From DASXAQ01 sp036406615 (GTDB lineage Bacteria > Actinomycetota > UBA4738): a stretch of DNA of 62,474 nt. The notes under the pieces were generated by a model that saw nothing but the letters and a program-made list of their open reading frames with translations, did no database searches and had not been told where the DNA came from. The DNA lies in contig DASXAQ010000125.1 of the NCBI GenBank assembly GCA_036406615.1, positions 1 through 62,474 on the forward strand, written 5' to 3'. A program made the translations under genes and the position numbers. The stretch's first letter is position 1. Each line of letters starts with the position of its first letter. This document shows, in pieces, positions 50,490 to 59,738 of the stretch.

Positions 50490-51935
50490 ATGCTCGAGGT
50501 CGTGCAGCAGGCGGTGGCGGCCGCCCGGCGCTCGGGCGCCGGGTACGCGGATGCCCGGTTCGTCTCGGAGGAATCCGAGTCCCTCACGGTCAAGAACCAG
50601 GAGATGGAGGGGATCGACCGCTCGCTGTCCGAGGGCGTGGGGATCCGCGTGCTGGTCGACGGCTACTGGGGCTTTGCGGCCACGGCCCGGGTCGAGGAAG
50701 CCGAGATCGAGCGCACGGCCTCGCTCGCGGTGGAGATCGCTCGTGCAGCCGCTCGCCTGCCCATGGAGCCCGTGCGGCTTGCGGACGTGGCGCCCGTCCA
50801 GGCCGAGTGGTCGACGCCCGTTCAGGAGGATCCCTTCACCGTCGCGCTGGACGAGAAGGTGGCCCTGTTGATGGAGGCCAGCCGCCGCGCCCAGGAGGTG
50901 CCGGGCGTCGCGTTCGCCGAGACGATGCTCGATTTCTACCGTCGACGGACGTTCTTCGCCTCCAGCGAGGGCGCGGCGATCGAGCAGACGATCGTGAACT
51001 CCGGCGGCGGGCTGGAGGTGACGGCCATCGCCGACGGCGAGATGCAGCGGCGTTCGTTCCCCAATTCGTTCCGGGGACACATCCTGGCCGCCGGCTACGA
51101 GCACATCCGCCGCATGTCGCTCACCGAGGAGGCCGAGCGCATCGCCACCGAGGCCGTCGAGCTGCTCACCGCGAAGGACTGTCCGAGCGAGGTCACCACG
51201 CTCGTGCTGGACTCGTCGCAGGTGATCCTGCAGATGCACGAGTCGATCGGGCATCCCGTGGAGCTCGACCGCGTCTTCGGCATGGAGGAGGCCTATGCGG
51301 GCACGTCGTTCCTGACCCCGGACGACCGCGGGAAGCTCCGCTACGGCAGCGACCAGATCACCGTGGTCGCCGACGCGACGCTTGCGGGCGGCCTGGGCTC
51401 GTTCGGCTACGACGACGAGGGCGTGCCGGCCCAGCGCACGACCGTCATCGATGGCGGCGTATTCCAGAACTTCATCTCGGGCCGCGACACGGCCTCGGTG
51501 CTCGGCCTGACGTCGTCGGGCGCGATGCGTGCCGACGGCTGGCAGAACCTGCCGCTGATCCGGATGACGAACATCAACCTCGAGCCGGCGCCGGGCGGCG
51601 GGACGCTCGCCGAGATCATCGGCGACACGAAGGACGGCATCTACATGAACACGAACCAGTCGTGGTCGATCGACGACAAGCGCGTCAACTTCCAGTTCGG
51701 CTGCGAGATCGCGTGGCGGATCAAGGACGGGAAGCTGGCCGAGCTGTATCGAAACCCCAACTACACCGGGATCACCACCGAGTTCTGGGGCTCCGCGGAT
51801 GCCGTCGGCGGCCGCGAGGAGTGGACGGTCTGGGGCACGCCCAACTGCGGCAAGGGCCAGCCCGGCCAGACCGCCCGGGTTGGTCACGCCGCCCCGCCCG
51901 CTCGCTTCCGCGGCGTCCAGGTGGGGGTTCGCTGA
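50490..51935 (+). CDS. tldD: TldD metalloprotease subunit
   Basis: A 481-residue TldD. The zinc motif HESIGH (His250, Glu251, His255) is present and a Cys near residue 457 would be the third ligand. TldD/TldE heterodimers cleave unfolded or modified peptides, including toxin and lasso- or microcin-type precursors. GCAGGAGG precedes the ATG at 50490, next to a CTTCGG/CCGAAG hairpin. TAGGCT (50440-50445) is a possible -10. tldE follows one base after the stop. Confidence 0.9.
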   Translation: MLEVVQQAVAAARRSGAGYADARFVSEESESLTVKNQEMEGIDRSLSEGVGIRVLVDGYWGFAATARVEEAEIERTASLAVEIARAAARLPMEPVRLADVAPVQAEWSTPVQEDPFTVALDEKVALLMEASRRAQEVPGVAFAETMLDFYRRRTFFASSEGAAIEQTIVNSGGGLEVTAIADGEMQRRSFPNSFRGHILAAGYEHIRRMSLTEEAERIATEAVELLTAKDCPSEVTTLVLDSSQVILQMHESIGHPVELDRVFGMEEAYAGTSFLTPDDRGKLRYGSDQITVVADATLAGGLGSFGYDDEGVPAQRTTVIDGGVFQNFISGRDTASVLGLTSSGAMRADGWQNLPLIRMTNINLEPAPGGGTLAEIIGDTKDGIYMNTNQSWSIDDKRVNFQFGCEIAWRIKDGKLAELYRNPNYTGITTEFWGSADAVGGREEWTVWGTPNCGKGQPGQTARVGHAAPPARFRGVQVGVR

Positions 51936-51936
51936 G

Positions 51937-53286
51937 GTGGCCGGGCTGATCGGACCCGACGACGTCCGCAAGATCGCCGACGCGGCGCTCGACGTGGCCG
52001 GCGCCGACGGCGTCGAGGTGCTGCTGATGCACGAGTGGGGCGGCCTCACGCGGTTCGCCTCGTCGTCGATCCACCAGAGCACGTGGCGCGAGGACACGGG
52101 CATCCGCGTTCGGGTCGTGACCGACTCGCGCGTCGGCGTGGCTTCGACGAACGACTTCTCAAAGGACGGCGCGCGCCGTGCGGCGGCCAGCGCGCTGGAG
52201 ATGGCCAGGGTCGCGGGCCCGGATCCCCTGTTCCCCGGCCTGGCGCCGAAGGCGGAGATCCCGCCAAAGGATTCGTACGACGAGGCGACGGCGAACACGA
52301 CGCCACAGGATCGCGCCGACGGCGTCGCCACCCTGGTCGGGCAGGTCGGAGCCGGGTTCCGCGCCGCCGGAGCGTTCGAGACGGCCGCGCTCGAGATCGC
52401 CATCGCGAACTCCGAGGGGCAGTTCTGCTACCAGCCGTACACGCAGGCCAGCGTGACCACGGTCGTGTCCGGCGGCGAGGGCGGCGCCGGCACGGCCGAG
52501 CAGAGCGCCGGTCGCGTCGGGGAGATCGACGCCGAACGCATCGGGGGCGAGGCGTTCCGGGGCGCCCACGACAGCCAGAACCCGCACGACGTGGCGCCCG
52601 GGGCGTACGAGGTGGTGCTGGCGCCGCTGGCCGTCTCTACGTTGATGGGCTTCCTCGCCTATGTCGGGTTCGGCGGGCGCTCGATCACCGAGGGCCGCTC
52701 GCCGTTCTCCGGCCGCGCCGGAGAACGCGTCGCCGCGGAGTCGATCACCGTGGTCGACGACGCGCTGGACCCGGAGTCGCTCGGGCTCGCGTTCGACTTC
52801 GAGGGGACGCCGAAGCAGCGCACGCCGCTCATCGAGCGCGGCGTCTTCGTCCAGGGAGTGCAGGATCGGCGAAGCGCGAAGCAGAGCGGCACGGAGTCGA
52901 CCGGCCACGCGTTGCCGCCGCCCAATCCCGAAGGGCCGTTCCCGCTCAACCTCGTCGTGCAGGCCGGCGACGCGTCGTTGCAGGACATGATCGCGGCCAC
53001 GAAGCGCGGCCTGCTGGTCACGCGCTTCCACTACTCGAACATCGTGCATCCGATCGAGACGGTGATCACCGGGATGACGCGCGACGGCACGTGGCTCATC
53101 GAGGACGGGGCCATCGCCCACCCGGTCAAGAACCTTCGCTACACGCAGTCGATCCTGAAGGCGCTGTCGGACGTCCAGATGGTGGGACGGGACCGGATGG
53201 TCGCCGGCGAGTTCTTCTTCGCCGCCTCGGTCGTGCCCGCCCTCAAGATCGCTTCGTTCAACTTCAGCGGCGCCAGCGACCACTAG
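51937..53286 (+). CDS. tldE: TldE/PmbA metalloprotease subunit
   Basis: A 449-residue PmbA/TldE-type protein that lacks the zinc motif and pairs with TldD. Landmarks are AGADGVEVLLMHEWGG at the start, ANSEGQFCYQPYTQASVT, and the end AGEFFFAASVVPALKI. GTG start one base after the tldD stop, GAGGTGG around it, so they are translated together. Without TldD it should be inactive. Confidence 0.88.
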   Translation: MAGLIGPDDVRKIADAALDVAGADGVEVLLMHEWGGLTRFASSSIHQSTWREDTGIRVRVVTDSRVGVASTNDFSKDGARRAAASALEMARVAGPDPLFPGLAPKAEIPPKDSYDEATANTTPQDRADGVATLVGQVGAGFRAAGAFETAALEIAIANSEGQFCYQPYTQASVTTVVSGGEGGAGTAEQSAGRVGEIDAERIGGEAFRGAHDSQNPHDVAPGAYEVVLAPLAVSTLMGFLAYVGFGGRSITEGRSPFSGRAGERVAAESITVVDDALDPESLGLAFDFEGTPKQRTPLIERGVFVQGVQDRRSAKQSGTESTGHALPPPNPEGPFPLNLVVQAGDASLQDMIAATKRGLLVTRFHYSNIVHPIETVITGMTRDGTWLIEDGAIAHPVKNLRYTQSILKALSDVQMVGRDRMVAGEFFFAASVVPALKIASFNFSGASDH

Positions 53287-53295
53287 GGACCCCCG

Positions 53296-54213
53296 GTGGC
53301 GCTCGCGGTCGTCCTGCTCCTGCTGGGCGCCGCCGCGATATTCGCCGGCGCCAGCGGCGCCTCGCGCGGGATCGCCGGATTGTCGTCGCTGCGTGGCGCG
53401 CCCCCGCCGTTCGTGGGGGCGCTGCTTCTGGGGTCCAACCTGGGGCCCGCCGTGCTGGCCGCGTACCTGGCGGCCCGCGGCGATGCGCTCGCGTCGGCCC
53501 CGGCGGCGCTCGGCTCGGCCGCGTTCCTGCTCTGCTTCGGAATGGCCGCGATCGTGTCGATCGGCACCGGCCTCGGCGAGCCGGAGCCGGGCACGATCGT
53601 GTATCCGGCGGCGGTGTTGTTGGTGGCCGGCTTCGCCATACGCTCCGACGTCGTGAGTCGCACGGCCGGCGCCCTGCTGCTCGTCGCGTTCGTCCTGGCA
53701 GCGTGGCTGATGCGAGGCGAACGCGCTGCGGAGATCGGCGCCGAACGGCTGCGTCAGGAGGCGACGCGCGGGCTTCGCATGCCGGCGTGGGCGCTGGCGG
53801 CCGGCGGGCTCGTCCTGACGGTGGGCGGCGCCGCCCTGCTGACCGAGGGCGGGTCGCGGCTGGCGGGCGCCGGCCACCTGGCCGGAGGGTTCGTCGCGGC
53901 GGCGGTGATGGGGCCGCTCGCGAGCGCCGCCACGGTGCGCGCGCTCGCACGCGCCGCGCGCACGGGCGAGCCCGGCATCGCGGCCGCGAAGGTGCTGTCG
54001 ACGGCCTCGTTCTCGATGGGCGCGCTCGGCCTGGCGGCCGTCATCGGTCCGGCGGTGCTCGACCCGGCGGCCACGGTCACCTACCTGGCCGTCGTGGCCG
54101 CGTTCGCGCTGGACTCGGTCACCCTGTTGTGGAGCTCGCTCGCGGACTGGCGGCTGGCCGCCGCATCCGCCGCGGCCGGCGTCGGGTGGCTCTGGCTGGC
54201 CGCAAAGGTCTGA
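53296..54213 (+). CDS. Membrane protein, possibly CaCA (Na+/Ca2+ exchanger)-like
   Basis: A 305-residue protein with about ten helices. Two regions (FAGASGASRGIAGLSSL and LLTEGGSRLAGAGHLAGG) look like degenerate alpha repeats of the CaCA cation exchangers, with a charged cytoplasmic loop (RGERAAEIGAERLRQEATRG) between halves. The usual conserved acidic residues of both repeats are not clear, so cation exchange is only tentative. It begins 9 bases after tldE and may belong to its operon. Confidence 0.62.
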   Translation: MALAVVLLLLGAAAIFAGASGASRGIAGLSSLRGAPPPFVGALLLGSNLGPAVLAAYLAARGDALASAPAALGSAAFLLCFGMAAIVSIGTGLGEPEPGTIVYPAAVLLVAGFAIRSDVVSRTAGALLLVAFVLAAWLMRGERAAEIGAERLRQEATRGLRMPAWALAAGGLVLTVGGAALLTEGGSRLAGAGHLAGGFVAAAVMGPLASAATVRALARAARTGEPGIAAAKVLSTASFSMGALGLAAVIGPAVLDPAATVTYLAVVAAFALDSVTLLWSSLADWRLAAASAAAGVGWLWLAAKV

Positions 54214-54241
54214 GCGCGCTGGCGGCGAAGGTCCGAGCCCG
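54196..54241 (+). repeat. Imperfect tandem repeat, 2 x 23 bases
   Basis: Bases 54196-54218 and 54219-54241 agree at 19 of 23 positions; a third copy (54242-54264) agrees at only 13. It spans the stop codon of the membrane protein, so a small duplication of the 3' end has probably occurred. Confidence 0.45.
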
Positions 54242-54360
54242 GCGGCGATCGAGGTCCGCAGGCGCAGCCGGGTGGGTCGGGACGTTCGGCCGTGGGCGGC
54301 TGAACCGCCCCGACGCTAGGCTGTGATGGTTCCGTCCGACCTCGCGGAAGGGAGCCATCC

Positions 54361-54813
54361 ATGCAGGCAGGCGACATCATGCACCGCGACGTGAAGACCG
54401 TGTCCGCCGACGTGACGTTCACCGAGGCCGCAACCACGATGCACGAGTACAAGATCTCCTCGGTCCTGGTCGTCGACGGCGAGCGGCCGGTGGGCATCGT
54501 CACCGAGCGCGACGTGGTGAACCTGGTGGCCGACGGGCTGGACCCGGCCGCCACGCGCGTGGGCGACCGCATGACGACCGACCTGGCCACCGTCGACCGC
54601 CGCGCCGACCTGGCCGAGGCCGCCCGCCTGATGGGCGAGCGTCGCATCCGGCACCTGCCCGTCGTGGACCGCGGGGCCCTGGCCGGCATCATCTCCATCC
54701 GCGACCTCACGGCGTGGGCCGTCGAGGAGCTCACCGGCGGGCACGAGCTGGCCGACATCGAACGAAGCTCCGCCGCGCTCGCCGCGGCCGTCGAGGCGAA
54801 GCGCCGCACCTGA
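54361..54813 (+). CDS. CBS-domain pair protein
   Basis: A 150-residue protein consisting of two CBS motifs (residues about 5-65 and 70-130), which bind adenine nucleotides as energy sensors. Landmarks are GDIMHRDVKTVSADVTF and RVGDRMTTDLATVDRRADL. ATG at 54361 is preceded by GGAAGGGAG and TAGGCT (about 54317). It has no partner domain, so it may act as a free regulator. Confidence 0.85.
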   Translation: MQAGDIMHRDVKTVSADVTFTEAATTMHEYKISSVLVVDGERPVGIVTERDVVNLVADGLDPAATRVGDRMTTDLATVDRRADLAEAARLMGERRIRHLPVVDRGALAGIISIRDLTAWAVEELTGGHELADIERSSAALAAAVEAKRRT

Positions 54814-54817
54814 TCGC

Positions 54818-54827
54818 GGGCTAGCCC
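54818..54827. terminator. Palindrome GGGCTAGCCC between CBS gene and NDH-2 gene
   Basis: A perfect 10-base palindrome contains the stop codon of the convergent flavoprotein gene (54821-54823); the CBS stop lies 5 bases before it. A small bidirectional terminator is likely but the stem is short. Confidence 0.4.
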
Positions 54828-56128
54828 TCGCCCGAGGCCGCATCCTCGAACGGGTCGCGGGGATGCTGCAATGAACCCAGCTGCGCCACGTCGCGCGGGA
54901 AGAACAGCGCGACGGTCCAGTCCATCACCACGCGAACCTTCCGGTTGAACGTCGGAATGCGCAGCAGGTGGTACGAGCGGTGCACGAACCACGCCGGGAA
55001 CCCGCGGAGGCGCACGCCAAGGACCCTGGCCACGCCCTTGTAGCGCCCGAGCGAGGCGATCGAGCCGAGCGAGCGGTAGCGAAACGGCTCCGGACTGCCT
55101 CCCCGGATCGTGGCCACGACGTTGCGCGACAGTTGCCGCGCCTCGCGCAGGGCGTGCTGCGCGGTCGGCGGGTACGTGCCGCCGGAGGCGGCATCGGGGA
55201 TGGCCGCGCAGTCTCCCGCCGCCCACACGTCCTGCGCGCTCGTCGCCCGCAGGAACGCGTCGGTCTCGACGCGACCGCTGGCGTCCAGCGGGATCCCGAG
55301 CTGGGCGAGCAACGGGTGCGCCCGAACCCCGGCCGTCCACACGATCGTGTCGGCTTCGAACGACTCCCCGTTGGACAGCCGCACGACGCCGTCCTGCGCC
55401 GACTCCAGCCGCGTCTCGAGGTGCACCTGGATGCCCCGGCGGCGAAGCAGCTCGGTCGCGTACGCCCCCAGGCTTCGATCGATCTCCGGCAGGATGCGCG
55501 GCGCGGCCTCGACCAGCACCCAGCGCATCTGCTCGCGCGAGACCGAGCGGTAGTAGCGGGTCGCGTCCCGCGCCAGGTCCTCGAGCTCCGCCAGCGCCTC
55601 GACGCCGGCGTATCCGCCGCCGACGAACACGAACGACAGCGCGCGCGCCCGCACGTCGTCGTCGTCGGTGGACTCGGCCAGGTCCATGCGGTCGATGACC
55701 TTGTTTCGGAGGTAGATGGCCTCCTCGACGGTCTTGAAGCCGATGGCCCGGGCGGCCAGGCCCGGGATCGGCAGCGTTCGCGACACGGATCCCAGCGCCA
55801 GGACCAGCACGTCGTAGGGCAGGTCGTACGCGCCGCCCGGGTTCGGACGAACCGTCGCCGTTCGCCGCTCGTGATCGATCCCGGCCAGACGCCCGGTGAT
55901 CAGGCGCGCCCGCTTGAGCACCGTGCGAAGGGGGACGACCACGTGGCGCGGCTCGATGTTGCCCCCGGCCGCCTCGGGCAGGAACGACTGGTAGACCATG
56001 TAGCTCTCGGGGTTGACGAGCGTGACCTCGGCCTCGTCCGAGCGAAGCCGCCGCAGGCCGAGCGCGACGAACAGGCCGACCTGCCCGCCGCCGGCGATGA
56101 GGATCCGAACGGGACCGCGCACCGACAT
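54821..56128 (-). CDS. Type II NADH dehydrogenase-like flavoprotein
   Basis: A 435-residue two-dinucleotide-binding flavoprotein. It has GGGQVG (13-18) for FAD, GGGYAGVEALAEL for NADH, WTAGVRAHPLL and VWAAGDCAAIP, all of the NDH-2 family, and a C-terminal amphipathic segment for membrane attachment. It would pass electrons from NADH to quinone without pumping. ATG at 56128; TAGCCT is 11 bases upstream. Divergent from the DinB-like gene. Confidence 0.87.
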   Translation of the reverse strand: MSVRGPVRILIAGGGQVGLFVALGLRRLRSDEAEVTLVNPESYMVYQSFLPEAAGGNIEPRHVVVPLRTVLKRARLITGRLAGIDHERRTATVRPNPGGAYDLPYDVLVLALGSVSRTLPIPGLAARAIGFKTVEEAIYLRNKVIDRMDLAESTDDDDVRARALSFVFVGGGYAGVEALAELEDLARDATRYYRSVSREQMRWVLVEAAPRILPEIDRSLGAYATELLRRRGIQVHLETRLESAQDGVVRLSNGESFEADTIVWTAGVRAHPLLAQLGIPLDASGRVETDAFLRATSAQDVWAAGDCAAIPDAASGGTYPPTAQHALREARQLSRNVVATIRGGSPEPFRYRSLGSIASLGRYKGVARVLGVRLRGFPAWFVHRSYHLLRIPTFNRKVRVVMDWTVALFFPRDVAQLGSLQHPRDPFEDAASGEG

Positions 56129-56216
56129 ACCGAAGGCCGAGGCTAGCAGCGGCCCGGGGCACGTCACCGCCCCGCGATAGCATCCGGATCGACGCCCATC
56201 CAACGGGAGGCCTGCC

Positions 56217-56672
56217 GTGGATCAGCCGTACCTCGAACCCAACGCGCGCGAGTTGGAACGGATGCGCGCCCTGGTGGCGCGCCTCGACGACGACGCGCTT
56301 CGCCGCCAGGTGAACCCGCACTGGACGGTGGCCGGCGTGCTCGGCCACATCGCGTTCTGGGACGAGCGCGTGCTGTTTCTGGCCGGCAAGCTGGAGCGCG
56401 GCGACGCGTTCACCGCCTCGGACGACGAACCCGAAGAGGTCGACTGGATCAATGACTCCTATCGGCGACTGATCCACGCGATCGAGCCGCGCGAGCTGGC
56501 CGAGCTGGCCGTTCGCATCGCGGAGGAGACCGACGCGCGCGTCGCCTCGATCCCCGCGGAGCGCATGTACCCGGCGGATCCCGGCAGCATCGTCAACGCC
56601 CTGCGCGCCGGCCACCGCGGCGAGCACCTCGACGACATCGAAGCGGCTCTGGGCGCCGGCACGGCGCCTTGA
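56217..56672 (+). CDS. DinB-like protein
   Basis: A 151-residue helical-bundle protein. VNPHWTVAGVLGHIAFWDERV and the C-terminal HRGEHLDDIE are typical of the DinB/mycothiol-dependent maleylpyruvate isomerase superfamily, whose His residues bind a metal. Actinobacterial members often are thiol-transferases with mycothiol. Substrate unknown. GTG start after CGGGAGG. Confidence 0.78.
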   Translation: MDQPYLEPNARELERMRALVARLDDDALRRQVNPHWTVAGVLGHIAFWDERVLFLAGKLERGDAFTASDDEPEEVDWINDSYRRLIHAIEPRELAELAVRIAEETDARVASIPAERMYPADPGSIVNALRAGHRGEHLDDIEAALGAGTAP

Positions 56673-56788
56673 CGGCAACGGGACGAACCGGGCACACTCG
56701 GCACCCGGCGACCGGCCCTTCGCCCTCGGCGGGGGGTCGTTTCGTTTCTCCGCGCGCGGGCAGGAAGAAGCCCGGAGGAAGGCGGGAC

Positions 56789-58384
56789 GTGGACACGAAA
56801 CCGCAGGTCCGGATCGACGCCCAGGTCGAGGGCCGTGCGGCCGACGTCCTGACCCCCGACGCGCTGGCGTTCGTCGCCGCGCTGCATCGCGAGTTCGATC
56901 CACGCCGGCGCGAACTCCTGTCGGCTCGCAGGCAACGGCAGGCGGCGCTGGACGCCGGTGAGATGCCGTCCTTTCCGGCGGCGACGGCATCGAAGCGCGC
57001 CGGCGCGTGGACCGTTCCCCCCGCCCCCGCCGACCTGCGCGACCGTCGCGTCGAGATCACCGGGCCGGTCGAACGCAAGATGATGATCAATGCCCTGAAC
57101 TCCGGCGCGAGCGTGTTCATGGCCGACTTCGAGGACGCGAACGCGCCGACGTGGTCCAACGTCGTCGAGGGGCAGGCGAACCTGATCGACGCCGTCCGGC
57201 GCACGATCGAGCTCACCGACGTCAACGGCAAGCAGTACGCGCTGCACGATCGCACGGCCACGCTGCTGGTCCGGCCGCGCGGGTGGCACCTGCCCGAGCG
57301 GCACGCCCGCGTCGGCGACGAGGCCGTCTCCGCCAGCCTGTTCGACTTCGGCCTGTACGCCTTCCATAACGCGAGAGAGCTGCTGGAGCGGGGCAGCGGC
57401 CCCTATCTGTACCTGCCCAAGCTCGAGAGCCGGCACGAGGCGGCGTTGTGGCACGAGGTGTTCGCATTCGCCGAGGACGAGCTCGGTGTCTCACGGGGGT
57501 CGGTGCGCGCGACCGTGCTGATCGAAACGATCCTGGCCGCGTTCGAGATGGACGAGATCCTGCACGCGCTCGGCGAGCACGCGTCGGGGCTGAACGCCGG
57601 CCGGTGGGACTACATCTTCAGCGCGATCAAGAAGTTCCGCTCGCGGCCGGAGTTCCTGCTGCCCGACCGCGGGAAGGTGACCATGGACGTGCCGTTCATG
57701 TATGCCTACACGGAGCTTCTGGTTCGAACCTGCCACCGGCGCGGCGCGCACGCGATCGGCGGCATGGCCGCGTTCATCCCGAACCGCCGCGACCCGGAGG
57801 TGACGGCCGCCGCGCTCGAGAAGGTGCGCGACGACAAGCTGCGCGAGTCGGGACAGGGCTTCGACGGCACGTGGGTCGCCCACCCCGACCTGGTGCCGAC
57901 GGCCCGGGACGTATTCGACGCGGCGCTCGGCGACCGGCCGAACCAGCTGGAGCGGGCGCGCGACGACGTGAACGTGTCCGAAGCGCAGCTCCTTGACGTC
58001 CACGTCGACGGCGCCGAGATCACCGACGCCGGGCTGCGCGCGAACGTGAACGTCGGGGTCCGGTACCTGGCCTCGTGGCTGCGCGGGGTCGGCGCGGCGG
58101 CGATCGACAACCTGATGGAGGACGCCGCAACGGCCGAGATCTCGCGCTCCCAGGTGTGGCAGTGGGTCCACCTCGCCGCGGCCACGGACGATGGTCGAAC
58201 GATCGACCGCGAACGGGTGCGGGCGGTGCTGGACGAGGAGCTGGCAGCGATCCGTGCAGCGGCCGGCGACGACGAGTTCGCCAAGGGCCGGTTCGAGGAC
58301 GCGCGGTCGGTGTTCGAGGACGTGGCGCTCGGCGACCCGTTCGTGGAGTTTCTGACGCTGCCGGCGTACGAGCTGATCGACTAG
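56789..58384 (+). CDS. aceB: Malate synthase A
   Basis: A 531-residue malate synthase of the glyoxylate shunt, forming malate from glyoxylate and acetyl-CoA. Length suits the A isoform (G would be about 720). The signature is EHASGLNAGRWDYIF near residue 255-270, and MMINALNSGASVFMADFED is the other landmark. GTG at 56789 follows GGAGGAAGG. aceA lies 36 bases downstream. Confidence 0.94.
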   Translation: MDTKPQVRIDAQVEGRAADVLTPDALAFVAALHREFDPRRRELLSARRQRQAALDAGEMPSFPAATASKRAGAWTVPPAPADLRDRRVEITGPVERKMMINALNSGASVFMADFEDANAPTWSNVVEGQANLIDAVRRTIELTDVNGKQYALHDRTATLLVRPRGWHLPERHARVGDEAVSASLFDFGLYAFHNARELLERGSGPYLYLPKLESRHEAALWHEVFAFAEDELGVSRGSVRATVLIETILAAFEMDEILHALGEHASGLNAGRWDYIFSAIKKFRSRPEFLLPDRGKVTMDVPFMYAYTELLVRTCHRRGAHAIGGMAAFIPNRRDPEVTAAALEKVRDDKLRESGQGFDGTWVAHPDLVPTARDVFDAALGDRPNQLERARDDVNVSEAQLLDVHVDGAEITDAGLRANVNVGVRYLASWLRGVGAAAIDNLMEDAATAEISRSQVWQWVHLAAATDDGRTIDRERVRAVLDEELAAIRAAAGDDEFAKGRFEDARSVFEDVALGDPFVEFLTLPAYELID

Positions 58385-58420
58385 GACGCTACCGGGATCG
58401 AAACGCGAGAGGAGCGACGA

Positions 58421-59731
58421 ATGACCGATCCGAAATGGGAGACTCGGGCGCGCGAGCAGGCCGACGCGCTTCGGCGGGAGTGGGCGACCGCCGCGCGATG
58501 GACGGGCGTGGAGCGCACGTACACCGCCGACGACGTGGTTCGCCTGCGGGGTTCGTTCCCCGTGGAGGCGACCCTGGCGCGGCGCGGCTCAGAGCGCCTG
58601 TGGGGGCTCCTGCACGACGAGGCTTACGTCCCCGCGCTGGGGGCGCTCACCGGGGGTCAGGCGGTCGAGATGGTCAAGGCCGGCCTGAAGGCCATCTACC
58701 TGTCGGGGTGGCAGGTGGCCGCCGACGCGAACCTGGCCGAGCACGTGTACCCGGACCAGAGCCTGTATCCCGCGAACAGCGTCCCAGCGCTGGTGCGCCG
58801 CCTGAACAACGCGATGCGCCGCGCCGACCAGATCCACTGGGCGGAAGGCAACGCGTCCACCGAGTGGATGGCGCCCATCGTGGCCGACGCCGAAGCGGGC
58901 TTCGGCGGCCCGCTGAACGCGTTCGAGCTGATGAAGGCGATGATCGAAGCCGGCGCCGGCGGCGTGCACTTCGAGGACCAACTGGCCTCCGAGAAGAAAT
59001 GCGGCCACCTGGGCGGCAAGGTCCTGGTCCCGAGCTCCCAGTTCGTGCGAACGCTGTCGGCGGCCCGGCTGGCGGCCGACGTGGCCGGCGTCCCCACGGT
59101 CCTGGTCGCTCGCACCGATGCGCTGTCGGCGACGCTGCTCACGAGCGACGTGGACGAGCGGGACCGCGAGTTCGCGACCGGCGAGCGGACGGCCGAGGGC
59201 TACCTCGTCGTGCGCCCGGGCATCGAGGCGGCGATCGCGCGGGGGATCGCCTACGCGCCGTACGCCGACCTGCTGTGGTTCGAAACCTCCACGCCGGATC
59301 TGGACGAGGCGCGGGCGTTCGCCGAAGCGGTTCATGCCGTGCATCCCGGAAAGTTGCTGGCGTACAACTGCTCTCCGTCGTTCAACTGGAAGCGCAAGCT
59401 CGACGACGAGGCGATCGCGGCCTTCCAGCCGGAGCTCGGCGCGTTGGGGTACGCGTTCCAGTTCATCACCCTTGCCGGCTTCCATCAGCTGAACGCCGGC
59501 ATGTTCGACCTGGCGCACGGGTACGCGAACGAGGGGATGCCCGCCTACGTCCGCCTGCAGGAGCGCGAGTTCGACATGGAGGCCCTGGGCTACTCCGCGA
59601 CGCGGCACCAGCGCGAGGTCGGCACCGGGTACTTCGACCTGGTGGCCCAGGCGGTCGCCGGCGACGAGGCATCCACCCTCGCGCTGAGGGGATCCACCGA
59701 GGAAGCGCAGTTCCAGCGCGAGGGCCGCTGA
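58421..59731 (+). CDS. aceA: Isocitrate lyase
   Basis: A 436-residue isocitrate lyase, splitting isocitrate into glyoxylate and succinate. The catalytic motif is KKCGH (192-196, Cys194). It completes the glyoxylate shunt with aceB, allowing growth on acetate or fatty acids. ATG at 58421 follows GAGAGGAG. The DAO-family oxidase gene starts 7 bases after the stop. Confidence 0.94.
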   Translation: MTDPKWETRAREQADALRREWATAARWTGVERTYTADDVVRLRGSFPVEATLARRGSERLWGLLHDEAYVPALGALTGGQAVEMVKAGLKAIYLSGWQVAADANLAEHVYPDQSLYPANSVPALVRRLNNAMRRADQIHWAEGNASTEWMAPIVADAEAGFGGPLNAFELMKAMIEAGAGGVHFEDQLASEKKCGHLGGKVLVPSSQFVRTLSAARLAADVAGVPTVLVARTDALSATLLTSDVDERDREFATGERTAEGYLVVRPGIEAAIARGIAYAPYADLLWFETSTPDLDEARAFAEAVHAVHPGKLLAYNCSPSFNWKRKLDDEAIAAFQPELGALGYAFQFITLAGFHQLNAGMFDLAHGYANEGMPAYVRLQEREFDMEALGYSATRHQREVGTGYFDLVAQAVAGDEASTLALRGSTEEAQFQREGR

Positions 59732-59738
59732 GCCACTG

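Noticed and set aside
57718..57731. GGTTCGAACC, another tRNA T-arm-like string
   Set aside because: Inside malate synthase with no cloverleaf context.
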